DNA of 64,000 bases from an uncultured Hungatella sp. (lineage in GTDB: Bacteria > Bacillota > Clostridia > Lachnospirales > Lachnospiraceae), in the NCBI GenBank assembly GCA_910577935.1, contig CAJTOT010000017.1, positions 14,708-78,707 on the forward strand, read 5' to 3'. Positions 58,214 through 64,000 of the stretch are shown here, piece after piece. A program made the position numbers and the translations under genes. Every line of letters begins with the position of its first letter. Position 1 is the first letter of the stretch. The notes under the pieces were generated by a model, which searched no databases, had not been told where the DNA came from, and saw nothing but the letters and a program-made list of their open reading frames with translations.

Positions 58214-59482
58214 TCAGCTGTATTTTTTCATCACGCCGTCAAAATCAAAGGTGGCGAAGTAGTCTTTCGGTGTCTCCGCCCTCCGGATCATCTCCACAGA
58301 TCCGTCCTCTCTCAGGAGAAGCTCCGCGGATCTCAGCTTCCCGTTATAATTGTATCCCATGGAAAATCCGTGGGCTCCCGTGTCGTGGATCACCAGCAGG
58401 TCCCCCTTCTCGATCTCTGGCAGGTCCCGGTCGATGGCGAACTTGTCGCAGTTCTCGCACAGAGACCCTACCACGTCGTACTTATGGTCACAGGGCCTGT
58501 CCTCCTTTCCCGCCACCGTGATGTGGTGGTAGGCGCCGTAGACCGCCGGCCGCATCAGATTCACCGCGCAGGCGTCCACGCCGATGTATTCCTTGTAGGT
58601 ATGCTTCTCGTGAATAGCCTTCGTCACCAGGCAGCCGTAGGGAGCCAGCATAAAGCGCCCCAGCTCCGTGTACAGCGCCACATCGCCCATGCCTGCCGGA
58701 ACCAGAACCTCCTCATACACCTTCCTGACCCCCTCGCCGATGACCATGATATCGTTGGGTTCCTGGTCGGGGCGGTAGGGAACACCGATTCCTCCTGACA
58801 GGTTGATAAACCGGATATCTGCCCCTGTCTCCCCGTGAAGGCGGACCGCCAGCTCAAAAAGAATTTTGGCGAGCATAGGATAGTACTCGTTGGTCACCGT
58901 GTTGCTCACCAGAAAGGCGTGAATCCCAAAATGCTTTGCCCCTTTCTCCCGGAGTATTCTGAAGGCTTCAAAAATCTGGTCCGTGGTCATGCCGTACTTG
59001 GAATCCCCCGGATTGTCCATGATATCGTTGCTGATCTTGAACACCCCGCCTGGATTGTACCGGCAGCATACAGTCTCGGGAATCTTCCCCACCGTGTCCT
59101 CCAGGCATTTTATATGGGTGAAATCATCAAGGTTGATGATGGCCCCCAGGTCATGGGCAAACTGAAACTCCTCCAGCGGCGTGTCGTTGGACGAGAACAT
59201 GATATCATGGCCTTCAAATCCGCAGGCGTCGGACATCATCAGCTCTGTCATGGAAGAGCAGTCCGTCCCGCATCCGCATTCTTTCAGGATTTTCAGAATC
59301 CGCGGGTTGGGTGTGGCTTTCACCGCGAAATACTCCTTAAAACCTTTGTTCCAGGCAAATGCCTCCTTGAGCCGCATCGCATTGTCCCTGATGCCTTTTT
59401 CGTCGTAGAGGTGAAACGGTGTGGGATAATCTTTGGTGATCTGCTGTAACTGCTCCAGAGTTACAAATGGCTTCTTTTCCAT
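58214..59482 (-). CDS. lysA: Diaminopimelate decarboxylase
   Basis: 422 residues from ATG 59482 (AAAGGAAGG upstream). This fold III PLP enzyme makes L-lysine from meso-diaminopimelate. The PLP-binding lysine is in YFAVKATPNP (Lys55), the phosphate-binding loop is NLSGGIGVPY (about 237), the catalytic Cys is in LCENCDKF (about 351), and TGAHGFSMGYNYNG lies near the C-terminus. It lies downstream of pyk but is separated by a strong terminator, so its own promoter must be in the short gap. Confidence 0.9.
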   Translation of the reverse strand: MEKKPFVTLEQLQQITKDYPTPFHLYDEKGIRDNAMRLKEAFAWNKGFKEYFAVKATPNPRILKILKECGCGTDCSSMTELMMSDACGFEGHDIMFSSNDTPLEEFQFAHDLGAIINLDDFTHIKCLEDTVGKIPETVCCRYNPGGVFKISNDIMDNPGDSKYGMTTDQIFEAFRILREKGAKHFGIHAFLVSNTVTNEYYPMLAKILFELAVRLHGETGADIRFINLSGGIGVPYRPDQEPNDIMVIGEGVRKVYEEVLVPAGMGDVALYTELGRFMLAPYGCLVTKAIHEKHTYKEYIGVDACAVNLMRPAVYGAYHHITVAGKEDRPCDHKYDVVGSLCENCDKFAIDRDLPEIEKGDLLVIHDTGAHGFSMGYNYNGKLRSAELLLREDGSVEMIRRAETPKDYFATFDFDGVMKKYS

Positions 59483-59529
59483 GGTGTATTCCTTCCTTTC
59501 GTGGCTTTGCGCCTCTGCGTGCGCTGATG

Positions 59530-59588
59530 AAAAAAATCTGCTATGACGCCCCGGGGCAGACGCGCCCCAGAGCATCGGATAGCAGACT
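59530..59588 (-). terminator. Terminator of pyk
   Basis: On the minus strand TCTGCTAT pairs with ATAGCAGA, with an inner GC stem (GGGGC/GCCCC), followed by a run of seven T at 59536-59530. It lies between pyk and lysA. Confidence 0.9.
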
Positions 59589-59611
59589 TCTTTGTCTGAT
59601 GGTTTTGTTTC

Positions 59612-61048
59612 TTATAAAATGTTGACAATCCTCATGATGTTAGTGTCCTGGGCGGGTTCATGGCGGCGCTCATGACTCACCACGCCGGCGGTCACCACCA
59701 CCACGTCTCCGGACTCCAGAATGCCCTTTCCTCTAAGGAGGTCCACAGAGGAGGCGATGAGGATATCCGTGGACTCGGCCCGCTTTGCCAGAAACGGGGT
59801 CACGCCCCACAAAATCTGCATCTGCCGCACAGCCGTGCCGCTGGGAGACAGGCCGATGATCCTGGCGCCGGGCCGGTACTTGGACAGCAGTCCCGCCGTG
59901 AAACCGCTGATGCTGGGGGCTATGATCGCCTTGGCCTCCAGGTCGTGGGCCGTGGACACAGAAGAAAAGCACACGGCGTTGGAGATCTTGCGCAGATTCT
60001 CCGCCGACACATTTCTGTTGAGGTAGGCGTGATAATCCAGATGGGACTCTGTCTCCTCGGCGATCTGGGCCATCATCTTCAGAGCCTCCACAGGATACTT
60101 GCCCATGGCGGTCTCCCCGGAGAGCATTACCGCGTCGGTTCCGTCATAGACCGCGTTGGCCACGTCCGTGACTTCCGCCCTTGTGGGACGGGGATTGCGG
60201 ATCATGGAGTCAAGCATCTGAGTCGCCGTGATTACCGGCTTGCTGGCCTCGTTGCACTTGCGGATAATCTCCTTCTGGATATAGGGAACCCGCTCTGCCG
60301 GAATCTCCACGCCCATGTCGCCTCTGGCCACCATGATTCCGTCGCTGGCCTGGATGATGGCGTCAATATTATCAATTCCCTCTGCGTTCTCTATCTTGGC
60401 GATAACCTTTATGTTGGAGCCCGCCACATCAAGCATCTGCTTGATCTCTATGATGGCGTCGGCGCTGCGGACGAAAGAGGCCGCGATAAAATCAAATCCC
60501 TCCTCGATTCCAAACCAGATATCTTCCTTGTCCTTCTCGGTGAGGGCCGGCAGCTTCACCTTTACGTTGGGCACATTGACTCCCTTGCGCTCCCCCAGCT
60601 CGCCTCCGTTCACCACGCGGCAGCGTATCTCCGTGCCGTCCACCGCCTCCACCTCCAGCTCGATCAGCCCGTCGTCGATGAGGATCTTGTTGCCCCCGAC
60701 CACGTCCTGGTTCAAGCCTCTGTAGTTGATATGGCAGATGCTCTCGTCTCCCTCCACCTGCCTGGTAGTCAGGGTAAATTCCTGCCCCTCGGTCAAGGTC
60801 ACCTTCTTCCCGTCTTTCAAAAGACCGGTGCGTATCTCTGGCCCCTTCGTGTCCAGAAGCGCCGCTATGGGAAGATCCAGCTCCTCCCTCACGCTCTTTA
60901 ACTGGTCCAGACGGGCCTTCTGCTCCTCATGGTCTCCGTGGGAAAAATTGAATCTGGCGATATCCATCCCGTTCAGGGCGAGATCCACCATAATCTGCCT
61001 GTTGTCAGAGTTAGGCCCCATGGTGCAGATAATCTTTGTTTTTTTCAT
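59612..61048 (-). CDS. pyk: Pyruvate kinase
   Basis: 478 residues from ATG 61048 (GGAGG 8 bases upstream). It transfers phosphate from PEP to ADP, the last step of glycolysis. Typical blocks are TKIICTMGPNSDNRQ, ARFNFSHGDHEEQ, AALLDTKGPEIRTG, KIENAEGIDNIDAI, MVARGDMGVEIPAERVP and MLSGETAMGKYPVEA. It lacks the extra C-terminal PEP-utiliser domain of Bacillus pyruvate kinases. Glycerate-derived phosphoglycerate from the gar pathway would reach this enzyme. Confidence 0.97.
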   Translation of the reverse strand: MKKTKIICTMGPNSDNRQIMVDLALNGMDIARFNFSHGDHEEQKARLDQLKSVREELDLPIAALLDTKGPEIRTGLLKDGKKVTLTEGQEFTLTTRQVEGDESICHINYRGLNQDVVGGNKILIDDGLIELEVEAVDGTEIRCRVVNGGELGERKGVNVPNVKVKLPALTEKDKEDIWFGIEEGFDFIAASFVRSADAIIEIKQMLDVAGSNIKVIAKIENAEGIDNIDAIIQASDGIMVARGDMGVEIPAERVPYIQKEIIRKCNEASKPVITATQMLDSMIRNPRPTRAEVTDVANAVYDGTDAVMLSGETAMGKYPVEALKMMAQIAEETESHLDYHAYLNRNVSAENLRKISNAVCFSSVSTAHDLEAKAIIAPSISGFTAGLLSKYRPGARIIGLSPSGTAVRQMQILWGVTPFLAKRAESTDILIASSVDLLRGKGILESGDVVVVTAGVVSHERRHEPAQDTNIMRIVNIL

Positions 61049-61081
61049 AAATACAGCCTCCATATTGATGTATGATGATGC

Positions 61082-61942
61082 CTAGGAATTGTCATGCAGA
61101 CGGGCTATGTCCTCCGTCACATGCTGGTGAGTGTACAGGTGATCCTGGCAGTACTCCAGCCCTCCCGCGCACTTGGAACAGTAGCGGAAATCAAGGCTTG
61201 GGTCGTCCTGCTCCGTCCGGCCGCAGACAGCGCACTTGTGGATGGTTCGGCCCTTGGGCATAATCTTCATCTTGCTCCGAAAATCCCGTTTCCTCTTAAT
61301 CTCCCTGGGACTGTAGCGCTGATAGCTGCGGGTCATGGCCACAAACAAGATCACGTTGAGCAGGGACAGAACGATCTCGCACCGGGTGCTTGCGCTCCCT
61401 CTGATAAAGCTGTACACGTACACCGCCGTCTCCGCCACCGCCAGCCACTTGGCCTTGATGGGTATCACCAAAAACAGCAGAAACTGGGTGTCCGGAAAGC
61501 ACAGGGCAAATGCCAGGAATATGGAAAAATTCAAAAATCCCGTGGTGACAAAGTAGTTTTGGTGAAATATCACATACCCTGCCAGCGCCGCCAGAATCTG
61601 CCCCAGAACTCCCATGAAGAAAAACACGTTAAACCGGAAGGAACCCCATACCCGCTCTAAGGTGATTCCCAGGCTGTGATACATAAACAAACCCAGAATT
61701 CCGAAAAAGATATCGCTTAAAACCCAGCTTCCCAGGGCCGGCGGGTAGATCAAAAACGTGACAAGCCGCCATATCTGTCCGTGGAAAACGGCTCCCATAT
61801 CCAGGGACAGATACCGCCAGTAAAACATGGGATTAAACAGGTACAGCACCAGCCCCGCGCCGTAGAGGATGACAATGTAGTACATCAGATTGCTGATGGC
61901 ATATTTTCCATATTTTTGTTCCATTTTACGAAAAAATTTCAT
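61082..61942 (-). CDS. Rhomboid-like membrane protein with C-terminal zinc ribbon, no protease residues
   Basis: 286 residues. Six hydrophobic helices (about 20-215) follow the rhomboid/Derlin layout, including a WRLVTFLIYPP stretch that resembles the rhomboid L1 loop motif (WR). The GxSG catalytic serine motif expected in helix 4 is absent (VTTGFLNFSIF). A basic linker leads to a C-terminal zinc ribbon with CAVCG and YCSKC pairs (about 238-262). I infer a non-proteolytic membrane-protein chaperone or adaptor. It lies between corA and pyk. Confidence 0.8.
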   Translation of the reverse strand: MKFFRKMEQKYGKYAISNLMYYIVILYGAGLVLYLFNPMFYWRYLSLDMGAVFHGQIWRLVTFLIYPPALGSWVLSDIFFGILGLFMYHSLGITLERVWGSFRFNVFFFMGVLGQILAALAGYVIFHQNYFVTTGFLNFSIFLAFALCFPDTQFLLFLVIPIKAKWLAVAETAVYVYSFIRGSASTRCEIVLSLLNVILFVAMTRSYQRYSPREIKRKRDFRSKMKIMPKGRTIHKCAVCGRTEQDDPSLDFRYCSKCAGGLEYCQDHLYTHQHVTEDIARLHDNS

Positions 61943-61960
61943 ATTCTCGTCCTTTTCTAA

Positions 61961-62896
61961 TTAAAACAAATCTTTCTTGGAAAAAATCAGGGTCACTACC
62001 AGGGACAGCACCAGGGTAAATCCGATGACGACCCAAAAGCCCTGGGGATGAGCGGCAAAGGGAATCCCCAGCACGTTCATGCCGTAGAAACTGGCCACCA
62101 TAGTCGGGATAGCCATGACCAGAGTTATGGTGGTCAAAAGCTTCATCACTATGTTGAGATTGTTGGAGATCACCGACGCCACCGCCTCCGTGGTCACATT
62201 TAAATTGCCGCTGTATATGTTGGCCATCTCAATGGCCTGCTTGTTCTCGATGATGACATCTTCCAGAAGCTCCGTATCCTCCGGATACTTTTTGATCTTC
62301 TCCGTCTTCATCAGTTTCTCAAGCACCACCTCGTTAGAGCGGAGGGAAGTGGAAAAATACAGAAGGCTCTTCTCCAGCTCCAGAAGCTCCATAAGTTCCT
62401 GGTTCTTCTGGGCCTTGTGAAGCTTCCGCTCCACCACGTCGCTTTTCTTGTCGATGACCCTCAGATACTGCAGATACATGGAAGCATTCTTGTACAGGAT
62501 CTGCAAAATGAATCGTGTCTTCATGTATGTGTAGAATTCCTTCACCCGGCCGTCCATGAACGCGGTGAGAATAGGAGTCTCCTCCAGACAGATAGTGATG
62601 ATCATCTGTTCGGTAATGATGATGCCAAGAGGGATGGTCACATACCAATCCTTCCCGCTCCGCTCTTCGATGGCGGGAATATCCACCAGGATCAGCGTGT
62701 AGTTGTCCTCCAGTTCGATACGGGACCGCTCTTCCTCATCCAGAGGCGCTCTCAAGTGGTCCGGGTCAATGCCGTAGGCTTCCGAAATCTCCAGGATCTC
62801 CGTGGCTGTGGGGTCCGTGAGCGCCATCCAGACGCCGTTTTCGATTTCGTCTTTCTGATGGATCGCCCCATCCTCTGTCATAAAGATCTGAATCAT
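61961..62896 (-). CDS. corA: CorA-family magnesium/divalent cation transporter
   Basis: 311 residues from ATG 62896 (AAAAGGGTGA upstream). A large N-terminal cytoplasmic domain and long stalk helix are followed by two C-terminal transmembrane helices. The pore signature YGMNV follows the first helix (about 280) and the second helix ends in the basic FSKKDLF tail. CorA pentamers conduct magnesium. It has a perfect-consensus promoter (62952-62980). Confidence 0.95.
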   Translation of the reverse strand: MIQIFMTEDGAIHQKDEIENGVWMALTDPTATEILEISEAYGIDPDHLRAPLDEEERSRIELEDNYTLILVDIPAIEERSGKDWYVTIPLGIIITEQMIITICLEETPILTAFMDGRVKEFYTYMKTRFILQILYKNASMYLQYLRVIDKKSDVVERKLHKAQKNQELMELLELEKSLLYFSTSLRSNEVVLEKLMKTEKIKKYPEDTELLEDVIIENKQAIEMANIYSGNLNVTTEAVASVISNNLNIVMKLLTTITLVMAIPTMVASFYGMNVLGIPFAAHPQGFWVVIGFTLVLSLVVTLIFSKKDLF

Positions 62897-62951
62897 AATC
62901 TCACCCTTTTCCTGTAACTGCATGTTTCCAAAATATACCTTTGACTTTACC

Positions 62952-62980
62952 ATTATAGTTTGTGGCCGCATATTTGTCAA
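62952..62980 (-). promoter_or_regulatory. Consensus sigma-A promoter of corA
   Basis: On the minus strand TTGACA (62980-62975), 17-base spacer, TATAAT (62957-62952): a full match to consensus, 55 bases before the ATG. The remainder of the gap to 63196 is AT-rich with no gene seen. Confidence 0.88.
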
Positions 62981-63196
62981 ACAAATCTGCGCGGAGCCGG
63001 GACAGGACGGCTTCTGCCGTTTGCGGACACCTGCGCCGGCAAAGGGCTTTTACCCCTGTTTCCCCGTCGGAAATCAGCAATTTCACAATTTTTTAACAGG
63101 CCATTAACATTTTTTTAATTAGCATATCCCGATTTTTCAATAAAAAAACGACACTTTTGTGACTTTTATGTGACCAATAGAATATTATAAACTATC

Positions 63197-63490
63197 TTAA
63201 TTTCGGTATTCAAATCTTTCTACTCTGTAGGGCTTCTTCCAACCATCAAGATATAAGTTCATCTGCAGAGCTGTTGGACAGTCATTCATATCCAAATAAA
63301 ACTTCTCAATTTCTGCCGGCAACCCCTCACTGTAATAGTTCTTGTATACTACTACATTCAATACAGTATCTCGTCCTGATGGACTATCAAAAGAAATACT
63401 GGATTTGATTTTATACTCTGGTATCACATGATATCCATATCCCAGAATACACACAGACAGCAACACTATCAGATATGTCTTTTTTCTCAT
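63197..63490 (-). CDS. Small membrane-anchored or secreted protein of unknown function
   Basis: 97 residues; ATG 63490 chosen because GGAGGAGG lies 8 bases upstream (GTG 63499 and ATG 63496 sit on the ribosome site itself). N-terminal hydrophobic segment (KKTYLIVLLSVCILGYGYHV) as signal anchor, then a beta-rich extracytoplasmic domain (TVLNVVVYKNYYSEGLPAEI). No family recognised. It diverges from a small HTH gene and is more AT-rich than the core genes. Confidence 0.65.
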   Translation of the reverse strand: MRKKTYLIVLLSVCILGYGYHVIPEYKIKSSISFDSPSGRDTVLNVVVYKNYYSEGLPAEIEKFYLDMNDCPTALQMNLYLDGWKKPYRVERFEYRN

Positions 63491-63541
63491 TTTCATCACC
63501 TCCTCCCCCTCACTATTTAGTATACCTTATTATATAGTGAA

Positions 63542-63570
63542 TTACTATTAAGAATTTCTGTGGATATAAT
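63542..63570 (+). promoter_or_regulatory. Promoter of the small HTH gene
   Basis: TATAAT (63565-63570) with a weak -35 TTACTA (63542-63547) at 17 bases. The region to the left (63518-63547) has overlapping ACTAT/ATAGT dyads and a minus-strand TATACT, suggesting shared control of the two divergent genes. Confidence 0.5.
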
Positions 63571-63600
63571 TTGAGTAGTAAGAGAGGGAGGAGAGAAGGC

Positions 63601-63810
63601 GTGGGACATTTGCATCTGAAAATCAATGACATGCTGACAGATCGAAAAATCAGCAAAAACACCATATGCAGAGAGTTGGATATCCCTCGCGCGAATTTTA
63701 ACCGATATTGCAGAGATGAATTTCAGCGAATAGACGCTAACCTGATCTGCAAATTATGCGAGTACTTTGATTGTGAAGCCGGAGATTTGATTGAATATGT
63801 GAAAGATTAG
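63601..63810 (+). CDS. Small XRE/Cro-type HTH protein
   Basis: 69 residues from a GTG start at 63601 (GGGAGGAG 9 bases upstream). Nearly the whole chain is one HTH domain: INDMLTDRKISKNTICRELD, then IPRANFNRYCRDEFQRIDAN and LICKLCEYFDCEAGDLIEYV, the layout of YozG-like Cro/CI regulators. It probably regulates itself and the divergent small secreted protein (inference). Confidence 0.85.
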   Translation: MGHLHLKINDMLTDRKISKNTICRELDIPRANFNRYCRDEFQRIDANLICKLCEYFDCEAGDLIEYVKD

Positions 63811-63833
63811 AGGCTGTTTTCCAGCCTCTTTTT
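63809..63833 (+). terminator. Terminator of the small HTH gene
   Basis: AGAGGCTG and CAGCCTCT pair over a 5-base loop and are followed by TTTT; the left arm includes the stop codon. Confidence 0.9.
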
Positions 63834-63839
63834 ATGTCA

Positions 63840-64000
63840 TTAAAACTCGCCCACATCCTGAATCCCGTTACGGTCAGTCACATATAAAGCACATTCCAGA
63901 GGGTGGCCGGCAACGGGCTCAAAGTAATACCAATTTCCGCCGATCTGCTGCCAGTCAGTCACCGCATAGCCATCAGCGTTAAAATAGTACTTGTGGCCAT
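63840..64000 (-). CDS. Cell-wall (choline-binding-like) repeat protein, C-terminal end only
   Basis: The last 53 codons of a gene entering from the right edge. The frame reads KYYFNADGYAVTDWQQIGGN then WYYFEPVAGHP and ends GIQDVGEF before TAA (63842-63840). These are the aromatic glycine-rich repeats seen at the end of the protein at 44521-45540, indicating a second surface protein anchored to the wall polymer. Confidence 0.85.
   Translation of the reverse strand, partial: GHKYYFNADGYAVTDWQQIGGNWYYFEPVAGHPLECALYVTDRNGIQDVGEF

Noticed and set aside
59483..59611. Lysine riboswitch upstream of lysA
   Set aside because: The hairpin there is the pyk terminator with an immediate T-run, and there is no room for the five-helix lysine aptamer.

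Overview
The window looks like chromosome of a spore-forming, anaerobic, gut-type Lachnospiraceae (Clostridium cluster XIVa, Enterocloster/Lachnoclostridium-like). This is inferred from moderately high GC, strong AGGAGG ribosome binding sites, the nudF-spoIIM-xerD and recX-recA-rny neighbourhoods, a Gram-positive LexA box, choline-binding-like cell-wall repeats and many solute-transport and pectin genes. No rRNA, tRNA, CRISPR array, insertion sequence or intact prophage was seen.

Layout. 1-3340 (minus) is the start of an exopolysaccharide operon: a 58-aa protein, a catalytically dead tyrosine-recombinase-like protein, a TagA/WecG/CpsF glycosyltransferase, a Wzy-like polymerase and a family 2 glycosyltransferase cut by the window edge. 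An XRE regulator (3495-3833) diverges from it across two near-consensus promoters interlocked with repeated operators. 4091-10804 holds a small membrane protein, moeA, and a kdpE-kdpD-small membrane protein-ktrB block for potassium control without kdpFABC.

10915-19293 is a pectin/galacturonan operon (tctC-tctB-tctA transporter, esterase, GH28, GH105, sugar isomerase-like protein). It diverges from an unusual regulator made of two complete LysR proteins in one chain (19581-21485). 21572-28766 encodes a galactarate pathway: GarD, a DapA-family enzyme in the place of the GarL aldolase, GarR and GarK, with a LysR regulator and an aldo/keto reductase. Pectin-derived galacturonate oxidised to galactarate would feed it, ending in phosphoglycerate and pyruvate.

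29076-33210 has an M42 aminopeptidase, a PrpR-N regulator whose AAA+ domain has lost its sigma-54 contact motif, and a ROK kinase. 33367-41852 is a second pectin locus: an ABC transporter (binding protein plus two permeases), GH28, LacI regulator and apt, facing a divergent GH105 across a LacI-type palindrome.

42145-49285 is housekeeping: xerD-like recombinase, spoIIM-like, nudF, a wall-binding protein, rny, recX, recA. 49816-52950 is a 1044-aa protein of unknown function. 52972-56704 is an AT-rich probable defence operon: an ABC/OLD-type ATPase, a middle gene split by a frameshift, and an AIPR protein fused to a C-terminal cold-shock domain. This is my best candidate for an undescribed system. 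56961-62896 returns to ordinary genes (subtilisin-like protease, lysA, pyk, rhomboid-like protein, corA), with a possible small RNA near 58006-58097. The window ends with two tiny divergent genes and the 3' end of another wall-binding repeat protein.

Two families of dispersed intergenic repeats (at 23234 and 44408; at 49395 and 56810) and a palindromic terminator-like element (33244-33341) punctuate the intergenic space.
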